The notes beneath the pieces were generated by a model that was not told the origin of the DNA, did not search any database, and worked only from the letters and a program-made list of their open reading frames with translations. 64,000 nucleotides of DNA from Ligilactobacillus aviarius (GTDB lineage: Bacteria > Bacillota > Bacilli > Lactobacillales > Lactobacillaceae). Position numbers and translations under genes: made by a program. The stretch lies in assembly GCF_001654615.1 (NCBI RefSeq), contig NZ_LWUD01000005.1:1-64000 (forward strand), written 5' to 3'. Position 1 is the stretch's first letter. Each line of letters begins with the position of its first letter. Positions 44,250-52,746 of the stretch are shown here, piece by piece.

Positions 44250-45237
44250 ATTTGATAAAATCCGCAACTAATTGATCCCGGAAGTCAAGAAATGCCTGGT
44301 TATCCGCGGTTGGATGAACCCGGTTCGTCAAGACGATCAATCCTTCTTGGCGTGCTTTGCTTAGTAAAATGTACGTTCCGGTATATCCCGTATGATAGAT
44401 CCACGGCGTTTGATCCGGTGAAATGCGGAGGTCCCATCCAAGCGATCTCCCTAAATAATGCGTTGTCCAATCTTTGAAAAGGGAATCAATCGTTGAACAT
44501 TGTAAAAGATCATTCTCAGTAATCCCTAAGATCCACTGCGCAAACTTGATCAAATCATTAAGCGACATAAAAAGACCGGCGGAACCACAATGCTCCTTCA
44601 GGATAAATGCCTTGGGATCATGGACTTCACCTTGGATCAACCCCCGATCAGCCGTCATCTCCGTGGGAACACAATTTTCTTTAACCGGATCAAAGGTACT
44701 TTCAGTTAATCCGAGCGGAATCAAAACTTCATTTTGAATTGCCGTCTGAACCGGTGCTTGGTAAAATTTCTCAATTATTTGTCCAAGCATGATCAGGCCG
44801 ACATCAGTATACACAACTTTTTGATCAAACCAATCGCCCACCGAAAGTGAATCAAGAGCGGCAAGTAACTTGTCCGGCGGTAACTGGTTACGGTGCGGAA
44901 TGTATCCTGAAATTGCGGATGTATGCGTTAATAAATGGCGCACCGTTACCCGCTGATCGTTAAAAAGCGGAATATGATCTGCGATCCGGTCATCAAGGGT
45001 GATCATTCCCTGCTCGATCATTTTCAAAATCACCGTTGTTGTTCCAACGACTTTAGTTAATGAGGCCATGTCATACAACATTCCCCATCGAAGCGGCTGA
45101 ACTTGCGGAACCAAGGCAGCATTGCCGTAGACCATCGTTTCTACTTGTCCATCGTGCAAATGAGCGTAGGATACCCCAGGAACGATCTGTTCATCAACCA
45201 TCTGCATCATTCGCGCCTTAACTTTGTCTGCCTTCAT
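44248..45237 (-). CDS. Serine hydrolase of beta-lactamase family (class C type)
   Basis: The 329-residue product belongs to the penicillin-binding-protein-like/beta-lactamase family. It has the S-x-x-K motif MASLTK near residue 58, a YTD motif near 145, and HTG in YHTGYTGT. No signal sequence is evident. Such proteins in lactobacilli are probably esterases or D-aminopeptidases; the true substrate is unknown. It overlaps the phosphatase gene by 20 bases, so the two are co-transcribed. Confidence 0.88.
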   Translation of the reverse strand: MKADKVKARMMQMVDEQIVPGVSYAHLHDGQVETMVYGNAALVPQVQPLRWGMLYDMASLTKVVGTTTVILKMIEQGMITLDDRIADHIPLFNDQRVTVRHLLTHTSAISGYIPHRNQLPPDKLLAALDSLSVGDWFDQKVVYTDVGLIMLGQIIEKFYQAPVQTAIQNEVLIPLGLTESTFDPVKENCVPTEMTADRGLIQGEVHDPKAFILKEHCGSAGLFMSLNDLIKFAQWILGITENDLLQCSTIDSLFKDWTTHYLGRSLGWDLRISPDQTPWIYHTGYTGTYILLSKARQEGLIVLTNRVHPTADNQAFLDFRDQLVADFIK

Positions 45238-45901
45238 CTGGATCCTCCTGTCTCAACTGATTTACATATCTGATTTTAAATTCGCCGTTTTGATAATCAA
45301 CTAGACTTGCCCGGGAATTATCAACCAAAAATAACGGCACTTCCCCATAAAGACTTTCGATAAAATTCGATAGGATCAACCCATGAGTAACGATCAAAAT
45401 ATTGCACTCCTGGTCTTGATATTCATCGCCGATCATGCGCAATGCCCTGCGAAAGCGAGTATTTAACTGCGCTGCATTTTCAATCTCTTCCGTTCCATCC
45501 ATTGTCCGAAACAGCCGAATCAATTCGCCAACGTGCTCTTCATTCAAGAAGGCCCGGATAATTTTCTTCAATCCGAGGGTCCGTAATGCTTGTGGGATCA
45601 ATTTCATGTTCTTGGCTTCTTCAAACTGGCCGAAACTCATTTCACGTAGATCCGGATCACGATAAATTGGCGGGATCTTGCGTTGATTTTCCTCTAAAAT
45701 ATACTTGGCCGTTGCTTGAGTCCGTTTCAAATCACTGGTGTAAACTGCCCGAAACTCGAGGTTGCGCAGTTCATATCCTAAGCGTTTGGCCATCCGAATT
45801 CCCTTTGCCGTTAAAGGAGAGTCGGTAATCCCCTGCAACCTTGCAGCGCGATTTAGTTTTGTTTGTCCATGCCGAACAAGGTAAAAGTGAACCGTTGCCA
45901 T
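45218..45901 (-). CDS. Histidine phosphatase (phosphoglycerate-mutase family)
   Basis: The 227-residue product has the RHG motif in YLVRHGQTKLN near residue 8, the second conserved R/E region (REMSFGQFEE) and the catalytic H in VTHGLIL. It is a co-factor-dependent phosphatase, and not necessarily a glycolytic mutase. It precedes the serine hydrolase gene with 20 bases overlap. A GGAGAG site precedes the ATG. Confidence 0.92.
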   Translation of the reverse strand: MATVHFYLVRHGQTKLNRAARLQGITDSPLTAKGIRMAKRLGYELRNLEFRAVYTSDLKRTQATAKYILEENQRKIPPIYRDPDLREMSFGQFEEAKNMKLIPQALRTLGLKKIIRAFLNEEHVGELIRLFRTMDGTEEIENAAQLNTRFRRALRMIGDEYQDQECNILIVTHGLILSNFIESLYGEVPLFLVDNSRASLVDYQNGEFKIRYVNQLRQEDPDEGRQS

Positions 45902-46027
45902 TTAAACTCTCCTTTCATATCATCTACTTTTAATTATACCGATTAAAAGCGTTTTTATGAATAAACTTAATTATCTTTTTTTGGACTTTCCTGTTAAAAT
46001 GAAAATATATCATTGAGAGAAGGTTTC

Positions 46028-46363
46028 ATGTTGATCGAGTTTGAATTTGAACCAATTTATGATGTGTTAAAACGAATTGAAACGCATCCCGAACTAATCA
46101 TCGCAATCAAATCACCGTATAAAAACGTTGTCCAGGTTTTCATCCCTGACACAACGCCGGTTGAACACGCTGATTTTTACTTCCCATCAAATAAATTGAT
46201 GGTTAACCGTCTCCCGAATGAATTTATTAAATCGCATCCTAATTTATTTGCTGATTATTGGGAAGCAACCGGTAAGCCACGTCCAAGTTTTGATGAGGTT
46301 TGGGCAACGACCGCTCATTTGTTAAAGGAAAAGGCTTATTTGGTTGAATTGTCATTTGAATAG
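46028..46363 (+). CDS. Hypothetical protein
   Basis: I recognise no family in this 111-residue protein. It is rich in aromatic and proline residues (for example VQVFIPDTTPVEHADFYF) with no membrane segment or signal. The ATG at 46028 is chosen because AGAAGG lies 4 bases upstream; the earlier TTG has no binding site. A terminator-like stem follows the stop. Confidence 0.65.
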   Translation: MLIEFEFEPIYDVLKRIETHPELIIAIKSPYKNVVQVFIPDTTPVEHADFYFPSNKLMVNRLPNEFIKSHPNLFADYWEATGKPRPSFDEVWATTAHLLKEKAYLVELSFE

Positions 46364-46375
46364 TAAGAAACGAAA

Positions 46376-46410
46376 CGCATCTGCGACCATCTCGCAGCTG
46401 CGCTTTTTAA
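46376..46410. terminator. Terminator between two hypothetical genes
   Basis: CGCATCTGCGA pairs with TCGCAGCTGCG, then TTTTT, between convergent genes. Confidence 0.8.
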
Positions 46411-46673
46411 TCATCTAAATTTTCTTCAATATTTAATCCGTATAAATCGTTGACCGGTAATTCTTTCTCAACTTGATGAACGACAACGAGTGCCACTGCA
46501 CCCTTGCTTGATACGTAACCGGCAAAATTCGTAACTTCTTCGACCTGATAAACTAACCCGTCAGTATTATAAAGATACTGCCCAACGGCTGGAAGAGTTT
46601 CAAACTCAACCTTATTCATTCGATAGTAATCATCATGGGCGTGATCATGCATCACGATCAAAACCTTATGCAT
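46407..46673 (-). CDS. Hypothetical protein
   Basis: I recognise no family in this 88-residue acidic protein. The start MHKVLIVMHDHAHDDYYRMN is histidine-rich, which might allow metal binding, and the second half has VEEVTNFAGYVSSKGAVALV. No membrane segment. A GGGGATT sequence lies before the ATG. Codon use is similar to neighbours. Confidence 0.6.
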   Translation of the reverse strand: MHKVLIVMHDHAHDDYYRMNKVEFETLPAVGQYLYNTDGLVYQVEEVTNFAGYVSSKGAVALVVVHQVEKELPVNDLYGLNIEENLDD

Positions 46674-46765
46674 CTTTCAATCCCCTTTTCATCTTTTGAA
46701 TTCATTATACCGGATCGTGGCGGTTTTTAAAGAAAAATTTTATTTCAAATTTACTTTGTTGGTTC

Positions 46766-46794
46766 TTGACATTCATTTTAAAGTTTAATAAGAT
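46766..46794 (+). promoter_or_regulatory. Promoter of tRNA-Gln
   Basis: -35 TTGACA (46766-46771), 17-base spacer, -10 TAAGAT (46789-46794), 18 bases before the tRNA. Confidence 0.85.
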
Positions 46795-46812
46795 AAGAAA
46801 GTCAGGTTTTAT

Positions 46813-46885
46813 TGGGTATTAGCCAAATTGGTAAGGCAGAGGACTCTGAATCCTTAATGTACTGGTTCGAATCCAGTATACCCAA
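46813..46885 (+). tRNA. tRNA-Gln (anticodon CTG)
   Basis: A 73-base cloverleaf. Acceptor stem TGGGTAT/ATACCCA, anticodon stem GAGGA/TCCTT around loop CTCTGAA gives anticodon CTG (codon CAG, Gln), T arm ACTGG-TTCGAAT-CCAGT. CCA is not encoded. It has its own promoter and terminator and stands alone, beside an AT-rich region with an abortive-infection gene. Confidence 0.95.
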
Positions 46886-46901
46886 TTAATATTTATTCGT
46901 T

Positions 46902-46933
46902 CCGTTATGTCAGGTTGGCATGGCGGTTTTTTT
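46902..46933 (+). terminator. Terminator of tRNA-Gln
   Basis: CCGTTATGTC pairs (with several wobbles) with GGCATGGCGG, then TTTTTTT. From 46934 to 47171 the sequence is AT-rich; another weak stem (CTGTTAAC / GCTAGCAG) with T-run is at about 47023-47048. Nothing else is seen there. Confidence 0.7.
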
Positions 46934-47925
46934 ATTACTTTAATCATTTCATATGTTTTCATAGAATATCACAATTTTTCACCATAAACCTAGCCAAAAG
47001 ATCTTAGTCAAAGGCGTAACTGTTAACTTAATTGCTAGCAGTTTTTTATTTATCCTTTAGTATTACTAATTAGTTATTTTCTGACTTTCAAATTATGTTT
47101 TTTTACCTTTATCCTAGTTGAATAATTATATATAATTGGGAATAATCATTTTATTTTAAAGGGGTCTTGTAATGAAAAAAGTAAAACTTGGAAAAGACAT
47201 TGATAAGTTAATTGAGCATATCAATAATAATCATCAAATTCAACTTAAAAGTGAGCGACAGAAAAAAGAATTACTAAATATGGGATATTTTCATTCACAT
47301 AAAGCATACTTATTCCAAAAAAATCCAGTGAATAAGTTACCCATTCAAAATTTCGATGAAATTGAGAAAATCTACCGTTTAGATAATAACTTAAAAGCGC
47401 TAATTTATTCTAAAATTATGATGCTTGAAACTGCTATTAAGGCAAGAGTAATAACATGTATTGTATCAAATAATGAATCGTCAATTTACTCGATTATAAA
47501 TAATGAAAAAAATAATATTTACAAATCGTATAATTCAAAGAACGTGGAATTAAAATTAAAGAAACAAGGTTTTGAAAATAAATTAAATACTCATGAATTT
47601 GATAACGGAGAGGACGCTTCTATAAAACATAATATTCAAAACATCGAAAAAAGCATAAAAATTTTAAATACCAATTATAAAAAACAAAATAAGTCAATTT
47701 TAGAGCTACAAAACAGAATTGATTCCATTATTTCAAGAGATTATAGTCAATCTGGCATAACACAACACTATATGCACAAAAACGAATCCATTCCTTTGTG
47801 GGCCTATTTTGAATTGATTACTTTTGGCGATTTAGGCAAATTTCTATCCTGTTTAACAGAAGAAACGAGAATTAACATTTGTAAAGCCGTAAAAATATAT
47901 GATTCAAGATTTAGCCCCAATATAT

Positions 47926-47929
47926 TAAC
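47926..47929 (+). repeat. Target site duplication, left copy
   Basis: TAAC immediately before the IS left end. The matching TAAC is at 49451-49454. Confidence 0.85.
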
Positions 47930-47965
47930 TGAAGTGCAAGACAAAAGTTAGACAAAATTAAATTA

Positions 47966-48862
47966 TCAAGCTACTAAGGCGTGATTTCGGTATTCAACCG
48001 GAGTCATGCCTTTTGTTTTTAAAGTCGTTCTAACGTTATTAAAATATTGAACATAATTTTGAGAAAGTTTCCCTAATTCTGTAATATCTTTACATGGCGG
48101 AAAGCCGGCCAGTAATTCCGTTTTGTACAGGTGAAAGAAACTTTCTACTGGAGCGTTATCTAAGCAGTTTCCCTTACGGGACATACTTTGAACAAAGTGA
48201 TAATCCGCTAGCTTTTGGGTATAGTAAGCTAACTGATAATGCCAGCCTTGGTCGGAATGAATGATTGGCTGGACACTATCAGGTAAGTTATCAATTAATT
48301 CTTCAAGGGTGCGCATAATTAGTTCTTTATTCGGACTAGAACTAAGCTGGAAGGCTAGAATCTCTTGACTGGCTTCATCAATCATTACTGAAATATAAGC
48401 CCATTGATGGTTAGCCAACCGGACTTGCGTAACATCTGTATGAATAACTTGGTAAGGTTGGTGCGCATTAAATTCTTGGTTCAATTTATTATCTGCAATC
48501 TTACCCACCGTGCCATGATAGGACGAATATTTACCGTTACGGTGACGGTTATAGAGACTTACTTGAATGTTTAGTTCACCCATTAGCTTACGAATTGTAT
48601 CACCAGACAAATGTAATTCCATTTTATCTAATTCGGCTTGAATCCGGCGATAGCCCGCAGTCCAACGTCCTCGGACCTTAAAGCGTTGTGCGATTTGAAG
48701 AATCATTTTCTTCGCTTTTGCGTATTTATCATGAGGATTGGCAATCCGTTTACGCTCATCGTGATAAGTTGCCTTGGGAAGCATAATAGCCTTGAGTAGA
48801 TCACCAATCTTATAACGTTGCTTTTTAGGTAATGATTCTTGATCGTCCCTGATCTGATCCAC
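47966..48862 (-). CDS. IS3 family transposase, OrfB (DDE domain)
   Basis: The 298-residue product is the catalytic half. It has HTDVTQVRL (first D), HSDQGWHYQ (second D), and SRKGNCLDNAPVESFF (E with the N-C-x-D-N-A-P-V-E signature). It opens with GTG one base into the orfA stop, so it can also be made as a fusion by -1 frameshift at the A7 run (48910-48916). Length is normal. Confidence 0.95.
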   Translation of the reverse strand: MDQIRDDQESLPKKQRYKIGDLLKAIMLPKATYHDERKRIANPHDKYAKAKKMILQIAQRFKVRGRWTAGYRRIQAELDKMELHLSGDTIRKLMGELNIQVSLYNRHRNGKYSSYHGTVGKIADNKLNQEFNAHQPYQVIHTDVTQVRLANHQWAYISVMIDEASQEILAFQLSSSPNKELIMRTLEELIDNLPDSVQPIIHSDQGWHYQLAYYTQKLADYHFVQSMSRKGNCLDNAPVESFFHLYKTELLAGFPPCKDITELGKLSQNYVQYFNNVRTTLKTKGMTPVEYRNHALVA

Positions 48863-49395
48863 TATTTGCGTTTTCTTCCGGGCTTTGAGGGTCCGAACAG
48901 GGTCAGCGATTTTTTTAAGATGTCACGCTCCATTTTGGTTTCATAAAGTTCCTGATTTTTCTTCGCTAGTTCTTCTTTTAAGCGGTCAAGCTCACTTTGA
49001 TGTGCGAGCTGACGACGTTGTTTTTTAGGATGGTTCACTTTCGGTGGCCTACCTTTCGGTTGAGGATTCAAGGCAGTAATTCCTTCCCGTTCAAACCTTG
49101 AACGCCAGACAGAAATCTGTGGCGGTGAAACGTTAAAGCGTGCCGCTACTTCAGCCATCGAATCCTCGTGAGTTTGGTAATAGTTTATCACATTTATTTT
49201 GAAATCAGCAGTAAAATTCCGTTTATGTCGCCGCCGCTTGAGGACGTCAGGACCATTCAACCGGTATCCTTGAATCCACTTAGCGATTTGCCTTTTTCCA
49301 ATATGGTATTTCTTACTTAAATCATAGGTACTCTGCGCAGTTGAAAGATATTCATGAACAATCTGCGCTTTTAATTCAGGTTTATATTTAACCAT
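48862..49395 (-). CDS. IS3 family transposase, OrfA (HTH)
   Basis: The 177-residue product has two helix-turn-helix regions (KYHIGKRQIAKWIQG and FNVSPPQISVWRSRFE) and a leucine-zipper-like coiled coil near the end (SELDRLKEELAKKNQELYET). It recognises the IS ends and is fused to OrfB by frameshifting. The A7 run is at 48910-48916. Confidence 0.95.
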   Translation of the reverse strand: MVKYKPELKAQIVHEYLSTAQSTYDLSKKYHIGKRQIAKWIQGYRLNGPDVLKRRRHKRNFTADFKINVINYYQTHEDSMAEVAARFNVSPPQISVWRSRFEREGITALNPQPKGRPPKVNHPKKQRRQLAHQSELDRLKEELAKKNQELYETKMERDILKKSLTLFGPSKPGRKRK

Positions 49396-49450
49396 ACAAA
49401 AAGTGCCTCACAATCATTAGTTTTCTGTCTAACAATTGTAGGGCACTTCA

Positions 49451-49454
49451 TAAC
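49451..49454 (+). repeat. Target site duplication, right copy
   Basis: TAAC directly after the IS right end. Removing this and the IS restores the Abi frame. Confidence 0.85.
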
Positions 49455-49846
49455 TAACAGTGTTTATTTGCTTAAAGATTTAAGAAATGCCGTTGCACAT
49501 AATAAAGTTATATTTGATTGTCGGTTTAAAACTAACAGGCTGAATAAAGAACTCAGACAGTTCTTTAATCGACATTTATTAGTTGATGTAGATATAACGT
49601 TTCAATCTATTACAGATTATATCTTAACAATATGCTACTTTCTAAAGTCATTAGAATTCGCTAATTGCGAAATATCAAGCTTCTTTAATGAATATAAAAA
49701 AATTATCTTTGAGCTCAAAAATGATAATTCATTTAACAAACAAATCTTTGATAAACTTTTTAATGACATCGAAATTACTAAAATTAATAAGTTTAGTATT
49801 GACAACTTATAAATCAACAATTAGGATATGAGTATAATCTAATTGC

Positions 49847-49876
49847 GGTGTGATCTTGCGGGACACACCTTTTTTA
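49847..49876 (+). terminator. Terminator after the Abi gene
   Basis: GGTGTG pairs with CACACC across TCTTGCGGG-type loop, followed by TTTTTT. Confidence 0.75.
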
Positions 49877-49904
49877 TTATCCTTTATTAATTTTAAAAAT
49901 GAAA

Positions 49905-49931
49905 AAAGAAGCGATCACAACATCGCTTCTC
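49905..49931 (-). terminator. Terminator after the APC permease
   Basis: AGAAGCGATG pairs with the ATCGCTTCT arm on the minus strand, then TTTTTT. Confidence 0.8.
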
Positions 49932-49963
49932 AATTCAGTATTCTTTTTGTTACTTCTCATCCA

Positions 49964-51451
49964 TTAATCCAATTTTGACTCCGACCGCTTATACAAAATC
50001 CAGCCAACAACCCCAAAGAAGATCGGACCGAATGCTGTCCAGAAAGCAGTCATATAATCATGACTTAAAATTGGTTCAACGCAAGTAAAGACAATTCCGG
50101 CAGCAACAACAAGCCACACAATGCTTGTAACCGTCCAAACCACCTTTTTATTCTTGTAGAAGACAAACGGCCGGTCGAGATTTTGCTTTTGCTTAAAGAA
50201 CGGGAAGGCAGCAATCAAAAACAGATACGGAGCTGAAGATGAAACGTTCATCATGTCCGTTAAAATCGTATAGAACTGAGTTGCAGCTTTTCCACCGAAT
50301 GCTACAAATAACATGATCAGGCTGACAACAAGAGCTTGCAGCCACATTGCGTTGGCGGGCATTCCCTTATCGTTCAGTTTCGTAATCTTCTTTGGCAAAA
50401 GGCGCGAATCGCTTCCCAGTACAAATGACTTAACTGGTGAATAAATCATCACAAAGGCGGCCCCTAATCCCGTAAGAACGTCTGACAATGCAGTGATATG
50501 GGAGAAAAGTTTTCCAATTCCAAGCGCTGCTGTTCCGAATAATCCAAAGGCCTTTCCAACTTCGATCCCCAGATTATTGATCAAAACATATTCGCAGTTT
50601 GCCAAGTCAACTGAACTCTTTCCTAAAACCGAATGCCAGTTAGTTGAAATTCCACACATTGTAATCAAAATCAGATAGAACAACGTCATTAAAATCATTA
50701 CCGTGATCAAAGCTTTCGGATACGTCTTTTCCGGCTTATCAACCGAATCAATCACGCCAGACGTTGTTTCCAGGCCGCCATAAGCAAAAATTGCATATAC
50801 TAAGAACGAAATAATAGCAATTGGTGACTGAAAATTACGGTTCGGCGACTTCGTAAAGCTCTTGATTCCCGTAATCCCTTGGGCTAAAACTCCATGATGA
50901 GCAATTAAAACCACGATACTGAACAAACTGAATAACAGCGTAATTCCAAAAGCAAAGATTCCACCGAATGTAGCGACCTTCGCAATTTTATCAATTCCCC
51001 GGCTGGCCAAGAATGTAACTAGCAAAATAAAAAGCACGCCTAAGATTCCGACAACCTGGTTCGAATTAAACGGACCAAAGCCCCACGTTTGGGTTTTATC
51101 TGAGCCAAACAGTGCAGTTGAAACTGCCACGATGAAGAACTGGGTCGATGATACCAACCAAACAACCCAAGCAGCAAGCCAAATAAAAGTTCCAATAAAA
51201 GCAAACTTTTCATTGGTTGAACCCTTTAACCATGAATAGATTCCCCCCTTGGCTTCCTTAAATGTTGCTCCGTATTCAGCAAACATCAATGCTGACGGCA
51301 AAAAGAATGCCACGGCGGCAACGATATACCAAATAATACTTGAGTATCCCATTTGATAAAAGGCAGTCATCGAATTACTAAATCCAAAAATTGCTGAAAA
51401 AATCATCAAAACCAAACTGCCATATGTAATCTTTCTCGACTGAGAATTCAT
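49964..51451 (-). CDS. APC family amino-acid permease (YjeM-like)
   Basis: The 495-residue product is a 12-14 helix amino-acid permease. The start SLVLMIFSAIFGFSNSMTAFYQMGYSSIIWY and the region YGATFKEAKGGIYSWLKGS match the YjeM-like group of the glutamate/GABA antiporter family. The substrate is unknown. A GAGGGATGG site precedes the ATG. It stands alone. The gap 51452-51628 is AT-rich with no other feature. Confidence 0.88.
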   Translation of the reverse strand: MNSQSRKITYGSLVLMIFSAIFGFSNSMTAFYQMGYSSIIWYIVAAVAFFLPSALMFAEYGATFKEAKGGIYSWLKGSTNEKFAFIGTFIWLAAWVVWLVSSTQFFIVAVSTALFGSDKTQTWGFGPFNSNQVVGILGVLFILLVTFLASRGIDKIAKVATFGGIFAFGITLLFSLFSIVVLIAHHGVLAQGITGIKSFTKSPNRNFQSPIAIISFLVYAIFAYGGLETTSGVIDSVDKPEKTYPKALITVMILMTLFYLILITMCGISTNWHSVLGKSSVDLANCEYVLINNLGIEVGKAFGLFGTAALGIGKLFSHITALSDVLTGLGAAFVMIYSPVKSFVLGSDSRLLPKKITKLNDKGMPANAMWLQALVVSLIMLFVAFGGKAATQFYTILTDMMNVSSSAPYLFLIAAFPFFKQKQNLDRPFVFYKNKKVVWTVTSIVWLVVAAGIVFTCVEPILSHDYMTAFWTAFGPIFFGVVGWILYKRSESKLD

Positions 51452-51627
51452 AAAACCATCCCTCTTATGATTAATTTTTAATTAGCTAATAATTAAAATA
51501 TATTAATTTTAATGATAACATTTTAATCTGTCAAGGATAGATTTTAAATTAGCTCCTAAATTATCGGTATTTTAACAAAGCATTAAGTTTGATCGGTTTG
51601 CTTAATTTATGAGAATTTTATAATAAA

Positions 51628-51666
51628 AAGCCCTGAATTGGCATTTAAGAGCCAGTTCAGGACTTT
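51628..51666 (-). terminator. Terminator after the nucleoside hydrolase
   Basis: GTCCTGAACTGGC pairs with GCCAATTCAGGGC on the minus strand, then TTTTT. Confidence 0.85.
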
Positions 51667-51681
51667 CGTCTATTCACTTAA

Positions 51682-52620
51682 TTATTCAAATTTTGCTGAT
51701 TCTGCCAATTGGTCCATGATTTCATAGAACCGATCTTCATACGCTTTCGTTACCAATGTGATTTCGCGGCCATCGTCAGTTGGGTATGTTCGCCCATCAG
51801 CTGGTCCGCCAACCATTACATCGCTTTTGACCTTCTTCGTTTCAATCGTTTCAGGATACAAACTCGAAATTGTGGTTAAAACATCCCAAAGATAGTAGAC
51901 TGAATTAGCTTCATAGTTGAGCACTAACGCATATCCTTGGCCAATCAAATCCATTGCTGGATATTTCCGCAAACTTGCCCAGTGATCACGTAATTGAACG
52001 TTCAATGGCAACTCCTCGGTACTTTCCAAACCAACCATTTGAATATCTAATGATGAATCCCAAACTGTTTTAACGGCTTCCGGATCCCAAAAAGCATTCC
52101 ATTCAGCCGTTCCATCATAACTCGGTTCAAGAACATTGCCGTGACCATCAAGGCATCCGCCCATCCAGTATAACTTTTCGATTTTATCCTGAATCCGGGG
52201 TTCAATTTCCAATGCACGGGCTAAATCAGATAACGGACCGGTCATGATCAACGTTGTCTTTTCGTCTTGAGCCATAATTTTATCGATCATGTCTAAATGA
52301 GCAGGCTTTGCAGCTTGCGGGGTTTTAATTGTTCCCTTTTCATTTAAAATCGGGAAAGAATTAAATGCGTATGAACTTAACCGCCATTCTTTCGGGAACG
52401 GGTGCTTTGGTCGCGAATTTGAAAGCGCCACTTCAACATCTTGATGATGCGTATTGAAACGGTCGATCATTTTCCGCGATGCTTCAGCAGCCGGTTCAAC
52501 GAAGCAGTCGGCATCCGTTACGCCGATCCCAATCAATCGAATATCAGGGACTTGCAACAAAAGCAAAAGCGAAGTTAAATCATCAATATTGCCATCATGA
52601 TTAAAATAAACGTTTTTCAT
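51682..52620 (-). CDS. Nucleoside hydrolase (IUNH family)
   Basis: This enzyme splits the N-glycosidic bond of ribonucleosides. The 312-residue product starts at the ATG at 52620, chosen for the GAGGAG site 7 bases upstream. The calcium-site motif reads HDGNIDD, with the catalytic aspartates kept but PG replaced by GN, a variant known in related lactobacilli. Downstream are LIMTGPLSDLARAL and the C-terminal VGGPADGR. Substrate preference is unknown. It stands alone. Confidence 0.9.
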   Translation of the reverse strand: MKNVYFNHDGNIDDLTSLLLLLQVPDIRLIGIGVTDADCFVEPAAEASRKMIDRFNTHHQDVEVALSNSRPKHPFPKEWRLSSYAFNSFPILNEKGTIKTPQAAKPAHLDMIDKIMAQDEKTTLIMTGPLSDLARALEIEPRIQDKIEKLYWMGGCLDGHGNVLEPSYDGTAEWNAFWDPEAVKTVWDSSLDIQMVGLESTEELPLNVQLRDHWASLRKYPAMDLIGQGYALVLNYEANSVYYLWDVLTTISSLYPETIETKKVKSDVMVGGPADGRTYPTDDGREITLVTKAYEDRFYEIMDQLAESAKFE

Positions 52621-52746
52621 AATAATTCTCCTCAAAAAATAGTAGTGATGAAACACGTATTATTTTAGCATATTTCAATTTTAAAATTAATATATTTTTA
52701 AACGATAACAGAGATTACCACTCGTAACATTCACTTTAAATAGAAA

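Larger units (their letters stand above)
47930..49450 (-). mobile_element. IS3 family (IS150-like) insertion sequence
   Basis: A 1521-base element inserted in the Abi gene. The ends are imperfect inverted repeats (TGAAGTGC-3 bases-ACAA-2 bases-GTTAGACA against the same on the other end), beginning TG and ending CA. It carries orfA and orfB in the same direction, with a run of seven A for -1 frameshifting. It is flanked by a 4-bp duplication TAAC. Both ORFs look intact, so it may be active. Confidence 0.95.
47172..49812 (+). pseudogene. Abi family (Abi_2) gene interrupted by an IS3 element
   Basis: The two parts (47172-47929 and 49455-49812) form one frame of 371 residues once the IS and one copy of TAAC are removed. 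The N-terminal part holds the Abi_2 pattern (IPLWAYFELITFGDLGKFL) and the C-terminal part has LKDLRNAVAHNK, whose RNAVAH fits the Rx4H HEPN RNase motif. This family includes AbiD and AbiF, phage abortive infection proteins. It is AT-rich compared with its neighbours. As the IS separates the HEPN motif from the rest, the protein should be non-functional. Confidence 0.9.

Noticed and set aside
46813-46885. tRNA-Gln as an attachment site for an integrated element
   Set aside because: I could not find a repeat of the tRNA 3' end downstream or an integrase gene, so no att sites are claimed.
47172-47951. The first part of the Abi gene as an intact 259-residue protein
   Set aside because: Its last residues come from the IS end; the proper C-terminal part with the HEPN motif is beyond the IS.
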